DNA of 64,000 nucleotides from Sporosarcina jiandibaonis (GCF_013184495.1 NZ_JAAOIY010000006.1:186001-250000), one strand, 5' to 3'. Shown: positions 31,063-40,190, numbered from the stretch's first letter. A program made the numbers and translations. Notes: generated from the sequence alone by a model not told the origin.

Positions 31063-31124
31063 TATTCCGCAAAGGAGGATTATACTTAAAAGTATAATCA
31101 CCCCATTGTAAGAAACCCGCTTAT

Positions 31125-31325
31125 TTAAACAAGATCATAGCCTTGGTCTTCAATCGTTTCTTTCACTTTAGCTAATGTCGCCTCGTCACTATATTCCACG
31201 GATACCTCTTTATTGCCGAGATCTACTTTGACTGCCGAAACTCCCGTAAGTTCACCAACGCTTGTTTCGATTGAGTTCACACAATGATTGCAAGACATGC
31301 CTTCTACTTTTAAAACTTCTTTCAT
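31125..31325 (-). CDS. copZ: Copper chaperone CopZ
   Basis: A 66-residue heavy-metal-associated domain with the metal motif GMSCNHC (residues 9-15) and the ferredoxin-like beta-alpha-beta-beta-alpha-beta pattern ending in IEDQGYDLV. CopZ carries Cu(I) to CopA and to the regulator. It lies between csoR and copA, with an approximately 100-base gap before copA that holds a second operator-like sequence and an AT-rich inverted repeat (about 31079-31098). Confidence 0.95.
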   Translation of the reverse strand: MKEVLKVEGMSCNHCVNSIETSVGELTGVSAVKVDLGNKEVSVEYSDEATLAKVKETIEDQGYDLV

Positions 31326-31393
31326 GATTAAAAACCTCCTATTTAAATGTTTGTATTTAATTTACAATACTTTATCATCATGACCAATACAAA

Positions 31394-31681
31394 TTACTTT
31401 GTCATTGTCTTCATAACGCTCATCAATTCTTTAATCGCCTCGTCACCATCTTGCCCCTTAATCGCTTTCACGACACAGTGATGGGTATGATCCTCTAGTA
31501 GCGCAAGGGAAACTTTATTCATCGCTGATTGAATGGCGCTTATTTGATGCAAAATGTCTACACAATAACGGTCATTCTCAACCATTTGATGAACGCCTCG
31601 AACCTGCCCTTCAACCCGTTTCAAACGGTTTAGAAGCTGTTGTTTATTCGGCTGGACTGTTGTTTTTTTTGTTTCTTCCAT
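31394..31681 (-). CDS. csoR: Copper-sensing transcriptional repressor CsoR
   Basis: A 95-residue DUF156-family repressor. The Cu(I) ligands Cys40, His65 and Cys69 have the same spacing (25 and 4) as Cys45/His70/Cys74 of Bacillus subtilis CsoR, which separates it from the formaldehyde sensor FrmR. LLNRLKRVEGQVRG is the family's N-terminal helix. It heads the csoR-copZ-copA operon and should repress it when copper is low; Cu(I) binding releases DNA. A GAGGAGGGG site precedes ATG. Confidence 0.95.
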   Translation of the reverse strand: MEETKKTTVQPNKQQLLNRLKRVEGQVRGVHQMVENDRYCVDILHQISAIQSAMNKVSLALLEDHTHHCVVKAIKGQDGDEAIKELMSVMKTMTK

Positions 31682-31704
31682 AGATTCCCCTCCTCACCCA
31701 GTAC

Positions 31705-31750
31705 ATATACCCCGTACCCCTATATTACCGCTTTAAATATGAAATTGCAA
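31705..31750 (-). promoter_or_regulatory. csoR promoter with overlapping CsoR operator
   Basis: On the minus strand TTGCAA (31745-31750) and TAATAT (31722-31727) have a 17-base spacer. Overlapping the -10 and start site is ATATAGGGGTACGGGGTATAT (31705-31725 on the complement), which shares the TACGGGGTATAT core of known CsoR operators. Confidence 0.75.
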
Positions 31751-31902
31751 CTTATCTGTTTCTTCTGTAATTCGAAAAAGGAAACCCCATCGGCTCCCCT
31801 TTTACTTGTATATTCAGTTTTATTTGTTCCCTTACAAAACGAATGCCATGCACAAAGTATAATAATCATCTATGCACCAAACACTTTTTGAAGTTCCTTT
31901 AA

Positions 31903-33105
31903 CTATCGAGATTGAAAGTATTTTCGAATCAAACCGACATACACAATAGGCAATGTCATTGTAAAGATAACAATGCCTTTCCAACCAACCGACTCCCAAA
32001 GCGGACTCAACAACGTACTGCCGCCTGCCACACCTATATAATAGGAAACCAGATACAAACTAGACGCGCTCCCTTTATGATGTTGCACTCCCCTGCTGAC
32101 AGAAGCCGCTGTCACCGAATGTGCCGTAAAAAAGCCGAGACATGTGACACAAAGCCCGATTACAATCATAGTTACAGAGCTACTCATCGTCATTAAAACC
32201 CCGAATGACAAGACGAATACACCTGTAACCCTGACTTTTCGAAGTCCTAATTTATCCGCAAGCCACCCTGCCAGCGGTGAACCAATGACCCCCAGACCGT
32301 AAGCTAAAAATGTATAGGAAACCGTTTCAAGAGAAAGTGAAAACGGCGGCGCCATTAAATGGAACGGCAAAAATGTCCATACCCCCGTGAAAGAAAGCTG
32401 CAAAACGATTCCAAGTCCAAACACCACTAGTAACGAAGGATTTTTCAAATGAAATAAAAACCCTTCGATATCCTTCGTAAAACTCTTATTCGTCGGTTTA
32501 AAATTTCGCGACCCGGGCAGTGTGAAAAGAATGATGACAAAAATAATGGTCCCCGCTGCCGCCAATATGTAAAAAGCGGCTTCCCACGAAAAATGCTCCG
32601 TTATATAGCCAGTCATAACCCGTCCGAGCATACCGCCAAGTGCATTGCTTGAAATATAAAGGGCTGTTGCAAAACTAGCAAATTGCTTATGAATCTCCTC
32701 ACTTATGTATGCCAAAGCTGCCGCTGGAACACCAGCAAGAGCAAATCCTTGGATGAATCTCAAAATAATAATGAATAGAAAAGAATCGGTCAGCGGCATC
32801 AATAAAAAAGGAATGACAGAACCGATCAACGATAATTTAATATAAAGTGCACGTCCGTTTCGATCCGAAAAGAAACCCAGAACAATGAGGCCGATAATTA
32901 ATCCTAGCGTCGACATCGACAAGGACAAACTTGCAAAAGAAACCGGGATATCGAATTCTTCCGTAAAAACTGGAAGCAATGGTTGCACCGCGTACATTGC
33001 TGCAAAGATAAAAAGTGATCCTACTCCAAGACTAATAATAATTTTCCAGAACTCTGAATCTCTTATCGAATAACCTTCATGAGCCAAAATAACACTTCCA
33101 GTCAC
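31903..33105 (-). CDS. MFS transporter (YnfM/DHA1-like)
   Basis: A 400-residue major facilitator with twelve predicted membrane helices. Between helices 2 and 3 lies the loop motif GFFSDRNGRALYIKL (G-x-x-x-D-R-x-G-R), and the equivalent half-repeat motif is GWLADKLGLRKV. The overall pattern is that of drug/proton antiporters of the YnfM/NepI type; the substrate is unknown. The given start is GTG at 33105 with only a weak ribosome site; TTG at 33087 (MAHEGYS) follows GGAAG by a suitable distance and may be the real start. Monocistronic. Confidence 0.85.
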   Translation of the reverse strand: MTGSVILAHEGYSIRDSEFWKIIISLGVGSLFIFAAMYAVQPLLPVFTEEFDIPVSFASLSLSMSTLGLIIGLIVLGFFSDRNGRALYIKLSLIGSVIPFLLMPLTDSFLFIIILRFIQGFALAGVPAAALAYISEEIHKQFASFATALYISSNALGGMLGRVMTGYITEHFSWEAAFYILAAAGTIIFVIILFTLPGSRNFKPTNKSFTKDIEGFLFHLKNPSLLVVFGLGIVLQLSFTGVWTFLPFHLMAPPFSLSLETVSYTFLAYGLGVIGSPLAGWLADKLGLRKVRVTGVFVLSFGVLMTMSSSVTMIVIGLCVTCLGFFTAHSVTAASVSRGVQHHKGSASSLYLVSYYIGVAGGSTLLSPLWESVGWKGIVIFTMTLPIVYVGLIRKYFQSR

Positions 33106-33174
33106 TATACTACCGGGAAACTTCCGATAAAATCATTGTAACGCTTTATAATGTGTTTGTACCGATTATAGTTA

Positions 33175-33552
33175 TTATCTAATCTTATCTTTCACATCAA
33201 ATGCTAGTTCGCCATTCGATTCTTTTTGTGTCATTGTTACGGTAACTTTTCCTTGATATGATTTTTCTACATACTCGCTCAGCATAACAGTTTTTTCTTT
33301 TCCTTCTGGATTTACATAATGCAACACTAAACTTATTGGGTCATTTTCTAGTGAATATTTGATCGTTTTTTTCTGTCGTTTCGGGATATCGAATATGAAA
33401 TCTTCTTTAGGCGGAAGCCAAATCGTTTGCGCTGATAAGGTGTCATTTTGAACAATCACTTTTACTTTTCCCGGGGAAAAGTAAAACTCCTTGATGGAAA
33501 TTATAGTAACTAATATGATACCTATTATTATGAGTGCAAATACTCTCCTCAT
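33175..33552 (-). CDS. Small membrane-anchored protein of unknown function
   Basis: I do not recognise this family. The 125-residue protein has one N-terminal transmembrane helix or uncleaved signal (ALIIIGIILVTIISI), and the rest is a beta-rich extracytoplasmic domain with VKVIVQNDTLSAQTIWLPP and repeated K-T-V/T strands, ending in AFDVKDKIR. No Cys lipobox is present. It lies between an MFS gene and the divergent serA and is not clearly in an operon with either. Confidence 0.6.
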   Translation of the reverse strand: MRRVFALIIIGIILVTIISIKEFYFSPGKVKVIVQNDTLSAQTIWLPPKEDFIFDIPKRQKKTIKYSLENDPISLVLHYVNPEGKEKTVMLSEYVEKSYQGKVTVTMTQKESNGELAFDVKDKIR

Positions 33553-33818
33553 TTTCTCCAGCTCCAGTCTTAGTTAGTAGTGTTTTATAAGTCTATAGAG
33601 ATATTTCAACCAAATGTATGAAATCTCCTTTATAAATTTATTTCAGAAATACAAATGGGCTGACAAGTCAATTTCATAACTGTTTATAATAACCAATAAA
33701 ACGAACATTCACATCTGATAACAATTAAATATTCGTTAATGCAGACTTATCATTCCCATTGATTGGAGAATTATTAAAGTTCGTTCGGATTTAACGATAA
33801 ATTTCTCTCTTATGAAAT
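33553..33818. other. AT-rich intergenic region upstream of the serA promoter
   Basis: No gene is evident on either strand. I saw no T-box or other recognisable leader element between here and serA. Confidence 0.4.
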
Positions 33819-33848
33819 TGACTCTCATAAGTAATAAGTGTTAATATA
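33819..33848 (+). promoter_or_regulatory. Promoter of serA-serC
   Basis: TTGACT (33819-33824) and TAATAT (33843-33848) with an 18-base spacer (17 for TTAATA). It leaves a leader of about 110 bases before serA. Confidence 0.65.
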
Positions 33849-33965
33849 AAAAGAAATACGGTTGGGGAATACTAGCCAAACGTAAAGTAATTATTATGCC
33901 ACTGATAAGTAATGTCTTGGCTTAATTGTAATTATCGCCCTTTACATAAATGAGGAGGAATGCTG

Positions 33966-35558
33966 ATGTTTAAAGTGTTAGTGTCTGACCCGATTAGTGA
34001 TTTTGGACTTCAACAGTTAATGAATGATGATGATGTGGAAGTAATCAAGCAGACGGGGTTAAGCGAAGATGAAATCATATCGATAATAGGCGACTTCGAT
34101 GCGCTGCTTGTCCGTTCTCAAACAAAAGTAACTGAACGCATCATGGAAGCCGGCGTCAAATTGAAAGTGATAGGCCGTGCTGGAGTTGGTGTTGACAATA
34201 TCGATTTAAATGCTGCAACGAATCAAGGAATTATTGTTATTAATGCACCTGACGGCAACACCATTACAACGTGCGAGCATACTTTTGCAATGATGATGGC
34301 ATTGGCTCGGCATATCCCTCAAGCTTACGCGAAAACAATTGACGGCGAATGGGACCGTAAATCATTTCTCGGCGTAGAATTACGCAACAAGACACTCGGT
34401 GTGTTCGGATTAGGACGCATCGGAATCGAAGTCGCTAAACGAGCAGCTGCGTTCGGCATGACGATTCTTGGTTATGATCCGTTCATGTCAGAGGAACGCG
34501 CGAATCAATTAGGGATACAGTTGGCAAGTCGCGAAGAAATTGTGCGAACAGCGGATTTTATGACTGTTCATACGCCGCTTACAAACGAAACGCATCACAT
34601 GATCAGTAAGCAGCAATTCGAAGTGATGAAACCAGGTATGCGCATCATAAATTGCGCACGCGGCGGCATCATCGACGAAATGGCACTTATCGAAGCACTC
34701 GATGAAGGTATTGTAGCAGGAGCGGCATTCGATGTATTCGAAAATGAACCTCCAGCGCCAGATCATCCTTTCTTTAAACATCCGAAGATTATTGTTACAC
34801 CGCACTTGGGTGCATCTACTATGGAGGCGCAAGAGAATGTAGCGATTGACGTTTCCGAACAAGTAATCCATATTCTGAGAAATGAACCATTTAAAAATGC
34901 AGTGAATATGCCATCGATTTCACCCGAGTTATTAAATAAGCTGCAACCATACTTCAAATTATGTGAACATCTTGGAAATTCACTTGCACAGATGACTGAC
35001 GGTGCAGTTCGGGAAATTACGATTGAGTGCGAAGGTGAATTAGCGAATTTAGACACTTCTCCTTTAAGTCCATATGTACTCAAAGGAATACTTTCCCATC
35101 ATCTAGGTGCAGAACAGGTAAACATCGTAAACGCTATCCATTTGGCCAAGCAACGCGGCATCCAACTTGTTTTCCAAAAGTCGCTTTTCAATCAAAATGC
35201 TTCTAGCAAGATTACAATTCGCTTAAAAACAACAGAGGAAGAACGTTGGGTGACTGGATCTGTGGTTGCAGGTGTAGGAGAGCGTCTCGTTAAAGTCGGA
35301 CCTTATCCTGTAGATATCGCGCCAAAGGGTCTTATCTTATTAATTTCACATACGGACAAGCCTGGTTTAATCGGTCGTGTCGGAACCGCACTCGGAGTTA
35401 ACGACGTTAATATTGCCAGTATGCAAGTAGGACGCCAAGAAATCGGCGGATCTGCGGTCATGATTTTAGAAGTCGATAATAAAGCCTCCAAAACAGTCAT
35501 CGAGGAATTAGAAGCGATTCCGGAAATCAAAAGAGTTCGCGAGGTCAATTTCGATTGA
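33966..35558 (+). CDS. serA: D-3-phosphoglycerate dehydrogenase
   Basis: First enzyme of serine biosynthesis, oxidising 3-phosphoglycerate with NAD. It has the substrate-domain GRAGVGVDNID, the Rossmann motif GLGRIG (near residue 146), the catalytic Arg in INCARGGIIDE and the HLGASTMEAQ catalytic His region. Beyond residue 320 come the intervening domain and the C-terminal ACT domain (LILLISHTDKPGLIGRVGTAL), the usual site of serine feedback inhibition. The start at 33966 (MFKVLVSD) is 8 bases from GAGGAGG; ATG 33960 overlaps the site. About 530 residues, the long bacterial type. serC follows within 15 bases. Confidence 0.96.
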   Translation: MFKVLVSDPISDFGLQQLMNDDDVEVIKQTGLSEDEIISIIGDFDALLVRSQTKVTERIMEAGVKLKVIGRAGVGVDNIDLNAATNQGIIVINAPDGNTITTCEHTFAMMMALARHIPQAYAKTIDGEWDRKSFLGVELRNKTLGVFGLGRIGIEVAKRAAAFGMTILGYDPFMSEERANQLGIQLASREEIVRTADFMTVHTPLTNETHHMISKQQFEVMKPGMRIINCARGGIIDEMALIEALDEGIVAGAAFDVFENEPPAPDHPFFKHPKIIVTPHLGASTMEAQENVAIDVSEQVIHILRNEPFKNAVNMPSISPELLNKLQPYFKLCEHLGNSLAQMTDGAVREITIECEGELANLDTSPLSPYVLKGILSHHLGAEQVNIVNAIHLAKQRGIQLVFQKSLFNQNASSKITIRLKTTEEERWVTGSVVAGVGERLVKVGPYPVDIAPKGLILLISHTDKPGLIGRVGTALGVNDVNIASMQVGRQEIGGSAVMILEVDNKASKTVIEELEAIPEIKRVREVNFD

Positions 35559-35572
35559 AAGGAGAGGTTAAT

Positions 35573-36670
35573 TTGAAACAAAGTATTCGCTCTGTTTATA
35601 ACTTTAACGCAGGTCCATCCGCATTGCCGCTCCCGGTTCTAGAAAAAGCTCAACAAGAACTTGTCGATTTTCGCGGCACCGGGATGTCGATTATGGAGCT
35701 TAGTCATCGAAGCAAAGCTTATGATGATGTACATAATGAAGCCATTGCACGTTTAAAAAGATTATTTTCGATTCCCGATAATTATGAAGTACTATTCCTG
35801 CAAGGCGGCGCCAGTCTTCAATTTTCGATGATTCCAATGAGCTTTTTAAACCCTGGGCAAAAAGCGGGCTATGTCATGACCGGCGCATGGGCGGAAAAAG
35901 CATTCGATGAAGCGAAACTATTCGGGGAACCTTATCAGGTTGCTAGCACAAAAGAGAATAATCACAGCACAATTCCCGGGGTAAACGATTTGCAATACAA
36001 CGAAGATGATGCTTATGTCCATCTAACTTCAAACAACACGATTTACGGCACTCAGTGGAAAGAGTTTCCTGACACAGGGGATGTTCCGCTAATTGCGGAT
36101 ATGTCCAGCGATATTATGTCTAAACCAATTGACGTGAGCAAGTTCGGCTTGATTTACGCAGGAGCCCAAAAGAACCTTGGACCTTCTGGGGTTACAGTCG
36201 TCATTATTCGGAAAGATTTGCTTGAGAGATCAAATCAAGAGATTCCAACTATGTTGAACTATAACACCCACGCAAAAAGCAATTCGCTTTACCATACACC
36301 GCCCACTTTCGGCATCTATATGTTAGGAGAAGTGCTCCGTTGGATTGACGAATTAGGCGGATTAGAGGCTGTAGCAAAACAAAATGAAGAAAAAGCAAAA
36401 TTGATTTATGATGTTATCGATGGCAGCGGCGGTTTCTACCGCGGTCACGCGGAACCTGAGAGCCGTTCTCTCATGAACATTACATTTAAACTCGCTGATG
36501 AGTCGTTGGAAAAGAAATTCTTGGATCAAGCCAAAGAAGCAGGCTTCGTCGGTTTAAATGGACATCGTTCCGTCGGCGGATGCCGAGCCTCTACTTATAA
36601 CTCAGTGCCTGTCGAAGCATGTCTAGCGCTAAGTGAGTTTATGACTCGTTTCCAGAAGAACAACAGCTGA
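35573..36670 (+). CDS. serC: Phosphoserine aminotransferase
   Basis: PLP enzyme converting 3-phosphohydroxypyruvate and glutamate to phosphoserine. The PLP lysine is in YAGAQKNLGPSG; FNAGPSALP at the N-terminus and GHRSVGGCRASTYN near the C-terminus are family signatures. I start at TTG 35573 (MKQSIRSVYNF), 8 bases from AAAGGAG; the TTG at 35555 overlaps the serA stop and has no site. About 365 residues. Co-transcribed with serA, giving two of the three serine steps; serB is not in the window. Confidence 0.95.
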   Translation: MKQSIRSVYNFNAGPSALPLPVLEKAQQELVDFRGTGMSIMELSHRSKAYDDVHNEAIARLKRLFSIPDNYEVLFLQGGASLQFSMIPMSFLNPGQKAGYVMTGAWAEKAFDEAKLFGEPYQVASTKENNHSTIPGVNDLQYNEDDAYVHLTSNNTIYGTQWKEFPDTGDVPLIADMSSDIMSKPIDVSKFGLIYAGAQKNLGPSGVTVVIIRKDLLERSNQEIPTMLNYNTHAKSNSLYHTPPTFGIYMLGEVLRWIDELGGLEAVAKQNEEKAKLIYDVIDGSGGFYRGHAEPESRSLMNITFKLADESLEKKFLDQAKEAGFVGLNGHRSVGGCRASTYNSVPVEACLALSEFMTRFQKNNS

Positions 36671-36684
36671 AATCCATAACAAAG

Positions 36685-36729
36685 AAAAGCTTCTTTCCCT
36701 ACAATATCTACTGTAGAGAAAGAAGCTTT
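36685..36729 (+). terminator. Terminator between serC and ahpF
   Basis: AAAGCTTCTTTCCCTACA pairs with TGTAGAGAAAGAAGCTTT around a six-base loop, with one small internal mismatch. It lies between convergent genes and probably works in both directions. Confidence 0.82.
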
Positions 36730-36764
36730 ATCGTGTTTAAACTATTATTAAACAGTTCAATTCA

Positions 36765-38321
36765 TTAGTTACGAACGAGGTAATCAAACGCACTCAATGC
36801 AGCAGTCGCGCCCGATCCCATTGAGATAATGATTTGTTTATGGGCACTATCCGAGCAGTCTCCTGCAGCAAATACGCCTGGGACGTTTGTTGCGCTGCGC
36901 TTATCGACAATAATTTCGCCGAATTTATTGCGTTCAACCGAATCGCCCAACCAATCTGTATTTGGCACAAGACCGATTTGAATAAATACGCCTGCTAATT
37001 CGATATGGTGCTCTTCATTTGTTTCACGGTCGATATACGTAATTCCTTCTACGCTATCAGTACCGGTAATTTCTTTTGTTTGAACATTTTTCAGAACTGT
37101 TACGTTCGGAAGGCTGTTAAGACGATCTTGTAATACAGAATCTGCTTTCAGCTCTGGCGCAAACTCAAGAACTGTCACATGCTTTACAATTCCTGCAAGG
37201 TCAATCGCCGCTTCAATACCGGAGTTACCGCCGCCAACGACCGCAATATCTTTGCCTTCAAACAACGGACCATCACAGTGCGGGCAGTATGCGACGCCTT
37301 TATTTCTAAATTCCGCTTCGCCAGGTACGCCAATATCTCTCCAGCGAGCACCTGTTGAAAGGATAACGGATTTACTCTTGAGAACAGCACCGTTTTCCAA
37401 TTCTATTTCGATGAGATCTTTCTTTTCCAAACGCTTCGCACGTTGCAAGTTCATCACATCGACGTCATACTCTTTCACATGTTCTTCTAGATTAGCAGCA
37501 AGTCTTGGACCCTCAGTGCGATTCACACTGATAAAGTTCTCGATCGTTGCTGTATCTAAAATCTGTCCGCCGAAACGATCAGCTACAATCCCTGTGCGAA
37601 TGCCTTTACGCGCTGCATATATAGCTGCACTTGCACCTGCGGGACCGCCGCCGACAACAAGTACGTCGAACGGATCTTTATTTTCAAATTCAGAAGCATC
37701 TGGCGCACTTCCCATTTTGGCTAGGATTTCTTCCAATGTCATGCGACCGCCGCCGAACTCTTCTCCATTTAGATAAACCGTAGGAACTGCCATGATATTC
37801 TTGCTTTCGACTTCTTCTTTAAATGCTGCACCGTCAATCATCGTGTGCGTGATGTTCGGGTTAAGAACGCTCATCACGTTAAGTGCTTGGACAACTTCTG
37901 GACAGTTTTGACAGCTTAAGCTAATATATGACTCAAAATGATATTCGCCCTCAAGATTTTTCACTTGGTCGATAAGCTTTTGATCGACTTTTGGAGCGCG
38001 TCCGCTTACTTGTAATAATGCAAGTACTAATGAAGTAAATTCATGTCCTAGCGGAATCCCGGCAAAAGCGACGCCAGTATCTTCCCCGATACGGTTTATA
38101 CTAAAGCTCGGCGTTCTTTCTAATTCAGCTTTTTCCACTTTGATGCGTGGTGACATGCTCGTTAATTCGTCCATTAAACCATTCATGACATTCGAAACAT
38201 TATCAGATCCCGTGCTGACTTTTAGCAGCACATCGTTTTCCATCATTTCAAGATATTGGGCTAATTGTGCTTTTATATCTGGTTCTAACAAATTTATCAT
38301 ACTCCTTAACTTATTCTTCAT
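36765..38321 (-). CDS. ahpF: Alkyl hydroperoxide reductase subunit F
   Basis: Flavoprotein that passes electrons from NADH to AhpC. The N-terminal tandem thioredoxin-like domain carries the CxxC in SLSCQNCPEV (about residues 128-132). The FAD motif VVGGGPAGASAAIYAARKG follows (about 212-230), then the thioredoxin-reductase-type redox pair CPHC (about residue 345) and the NAD motif VVGGGNSGIEAAIDLAG. 518 residues, full length. It is second in the ahpC-ahpF operon, separated from ahpC by a terminator-like hairpin. Confidence 0.96.
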   Translation of the reverse strand: MKNKLRSMINLLEPDIKAQLAQYLEMMENDVLLKVSTGSDNVSNVMNGLMDELTSMSPRIKVEKAELERTPSFSINRIGEDTGVAFAGIPLGHEFTSLVLALLQVSGRAPKVDQKLIDQVKNLEGEYHFESYISLSCQNCPEVVQALNVMSVLNPNITHTMIDGAAFKEEVESKNIMAVPTVYLNGEEFGGGRMTLEEILAKMGSAPDASEFENKDPFDVLVVGGGPAGASAAIYAARKGIRTGIVADRFGGQILDTATIENFISVNRTEGPRLAANLEEHVKEYDVDVMNLQRAKRLEKKDLIEIELENGAVLKSKSVILSTGARWRDIGVPGEAEFRNKGVAYCPHCDGPLFEGKDIAVVGGGNSGIEAAIDLAGIVKHVTVLEFAPELKADSVLQDRLNSLPNVTVLKNVQTKEITGTDSVEGITYIDRETNEEHHIELAGVFIQIGLVPNTDWLGDSVERNKFGEIIVDKRSATNVPGVFAAGDCSDSAHKQIIISMGSGATAALSAFDYLVRN

Positions 38322-38402
38322 TAAATAAATTTCGGCGAGATTGCGCCAAATTTTGAACTAGGTTCGTTCGATTCAAAATCTGAGGCATCCGCCGAAGGCT
38401 TT

Positions 38403-38430
38403 AAAAAAATAGCGGGGAGCCCCGCTATTT
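38403..38430 (-). terminator. Hairpin with U-tract between ahpC and ahpF
   Basis: AAATAGCGGGG (38407-38417) pairs with CCCCGCTATTT (38420-38430). On the minus strand it is followed by seven T residues (plus-strand A-run 38403-38409). It should terminate part of the ahpC transcript before ahpF. Confidence 0.82.
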
Positions 38431-38434
38431 CAAA

Positions 38435-39004
38435 TTAAATCTTACCTACTAAATCTAGGCTTGGCTTAAGTGTTTCTCCGCCTTCTTCCCATTTCGCTGG
38501 GCAAACTTCGCCTGGATTGTTACGAACATATTGAGCTGCTTTGACTTTACCTACAAGCGTGCTTGCGTCACGTCCGATGCCGTCCGCATTGATTTCCGCT
38601 GCTTGGATAACACCGTCAGGATCAATAATGAAAGTACCGCGTTGAGCAAGACCTGTTTCTTCATCCAACACATCGAAGTTGCGTGAAATTCTTTGTGAAG
38701 GGTCGCCGATCATAATATAACGAATGCTGCTGATTGCGTCTGAGTGATCATGCCATGCTTTATGTGTAAAGTGCGTGTCTGTTGAAACAGAGTACACTTC
38801 TACGCCAAGCTCTTTTAATGTTTCATATTGGTTTTGAAGATCTTCAAGTTCAGTTGGGCAAACGAATGTAAAGTCTGCTGGGTAGAAGCAAACAACGCTC
38901 CACTGACCTTTTAAGTTTTCATCAGTAACGTCGATGAACTCCCCGTTGCCTGCATTGTAAGCTGAAGCTTTAAAAGCTTCTACTGTTTTACCGATTTGTG
39001 ACAT
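38435..39004 (-). CDS. ahpC: Alkyl hydroperoxide reductase subunit C (peroxiredoxin)
   Basis: Typical 2-Cys peroxiredoxin of 189 residues that reduces H2O2 and organic peroxides. The peroxidatic Cys49 is in FTFVCPTE and the resolving Cys in GEVCPAKW near residue 168. The C-terminus has the YF/GG-type region common to the AhpC1 class. First gene of ahpC-ahpF. A strong promoter overlapped downstream by a PerR box lies about 95-150 bases upstream, so induction by peroxide is expected. Confidence 0.97.
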   Translation of the reverse strand: MSQIGKTVEAFKASAYNAGNGEFIDVTDENLKGQWSVVCFYPADFTFVCPTELEDLQNQYETLKELGVEVYSVSTDTHFTHKAWHDHSDAISSIRYIMIGDPSQRISRNFDVLDEETGLAQRGTFIIDPDGVIQAAEINADGIGRDASTLVGKVKAAQYVRNNPGEVCPAKWEEGGETLKPSLDLVGKI

Positions 39005-39098
39005 AAATAAATTCCTCCTAAAGATTTTTTATTACAATTAGTTTAGGCTAGATAATCTAAACCTAAACCGTGGTAATAATTAAATCACTATCGCTAAA

Positions 39099-39113
39099 CG
39101 ATAATAATTCTAA
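39099..39113 (-). promoter_or_regulatory. PerR box upstream of ahpC
   Basis: On the minus strand TTAGAATTATTATCG matches the PerR consensus TTATAATNATTATAA at 11 of 14 specified positions. It begins a few bases past the predicted transcription start. Confidence 0.8.
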
Positions 39114-39123
39114 TTAAGTATTT

Positions 39124-39152
39124 ATTATCATATAAGCTTGGTTGTTTGTCAA
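39124..39152 (-). promoter_or_regulatory. Promoter of ahpC-ahpF
   Basis: On the minus strand consensus TTGACA (39147-39152) and GATAAT (39124-39129) with a 17-base spacer. Confidence 0.85.
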
Positions 39153-39417
39153 CCATAACACTCCAATAGACGGCCATTACAGTCGTTGGAGCGATGAAAC
39201 CCTTATCCCCATTCTATCTTTACCTTATAATAAATAAAGAAAAATGCTTCTCAACCCATCTTTAAATTCTCGTTTGAATTATCAAGTTCTCAATTAGCAA
39301 ATATTCGGATGAATTAGAAAACCGTTCCCCCCTTAACAATTAACACCATATGATGATCTATACACTTCTCTCTACTATCCCAACTGAAAACTGCATAAAT
39401 AATACGAGATTAATTGT

Positions 39418-39470
39418 TTGATGTTTTGTTTCAAAAAATATATAGTATGAATTCAAGATAAATTTATCTT
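39418..39470 (+). promoter_or_regulatory. azoR promoter with 16-bp palindromic operator
   Basis: TTGATG (39418-39423) and TATAGT (39441-39446) have a 17-base spacer. The perfect palindrome AAGATAAATTTATCTT (39455-39470) lies at about +3 to +18. Azoreductases in Bacillus are controlled by the MarR/DUF24 repressors MhqR or YodB, and this palindrome could be the site of such a repressor; it does not match either known box exactly. Between the ahpC promoter and here (39153-39417) no gene or other element was seen. Confidence 0.7.
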
Positions 39471-39493
39471 AGAAGACAAAAGGGGATTTAACA

Positions 39494-40126
39494 ATGAACA
39501 TATTAGTCGTAAAAGCAAATAACCGTCCAGCTTCAGAGGCTGTATCAAGTAAAATGTATGAAACATTCATGAATACAATAGAAGGCGGCAACGTAACAAC
39601 TTTCGACGTCTTTGCAGAAGATATGCCCTATCTTGGCCAAGAACTATTCGATGCTTTTGGTAAATTAGAATCAGGCGAAGAAATGACTGACATCGAACAA
39701 CGTATTCTAGCCGCAAAACAAAAAGCGATGGATGCATTAAAAGCAGCGGACGTTGTTATATTCGCATTTCCATTATGGAACTTAACAATCCCGGCTAAAT
39801 TACAAACATTCATCGATTATGTATACCAAGCTGGCTTTACATTCAAATATGATGAAAATGGCCAAGCTGTCCAATTAATGACTGATAAAAAAGCGATCAT
39901 ACTGAATGCACGTGGTGGCGTTTATTCCACACCGGAAGCAGCACCGATGGAAATGGCTGCAAACTATATTAAAAATGTTGTTGGCGGCGTGTTCGGCATG
40001 GAGATTGTTCACGAAGTTATCATTGAAGGTCATGCGGCTGCACCAGATCAAGCTGAAACAATTATTGCTGAAGGATTAGCGAAAGTGGAAGCTATAGCAA
40101 AAGAATTATCACCTGCATTGGTGTAA
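39494..40126 (+). CDS. azoR: FMN-dependent NADH-azoreductase
   Basis: A flavodoxin-like quinone/azo reductase of 210 residues. It has the N-terminal ILVVKANNRP strand-loop that binds FMN phosphate, FAFPLWNLTIPAKLQTFIDYVYQAGFTF (about residues 92-119) typical of AzoR, and ILNARGGVYSTP in the flavin ring site. It probably protects against quinones and electrophiles by two-electron reduction. A single gene between its own promoter/operator and a strong terminator. Confidence 0.94.
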   Translation: MNILVVKANNRPASEAVSSKMYETFMNTIEGGNVTTFDVFAEDMPYLGQELFDAFGKLESGEEMTDIEQRILAAKQKAMDALKAADVVIFAFPLWNLTIPAKLQTFIDYVYQAGFTFKYDENGQAVQLMTDKKAIILNARGGVYSTPEAAPMEMAANYIKNVVGGVFGMEIVHEVIIEGHAAAPDQAETIIAEGLAKVEAIAKELSPALV

Positions 40127-40144
40127 CGATATGAAGCCTTAATC

Positions 40145-40190
40145 AAAAAACAGGTGGAGAAAATTGTTTCATTTTTCTCCACCTGTTTTT
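40145..40190 (+). terminator. Terminator of azoR
   Basis: AAAACAGGTGGAGAAAA pairs with TTTTCTCCACCTGTTTT, ending in a T-run. Confidence 0.9.
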
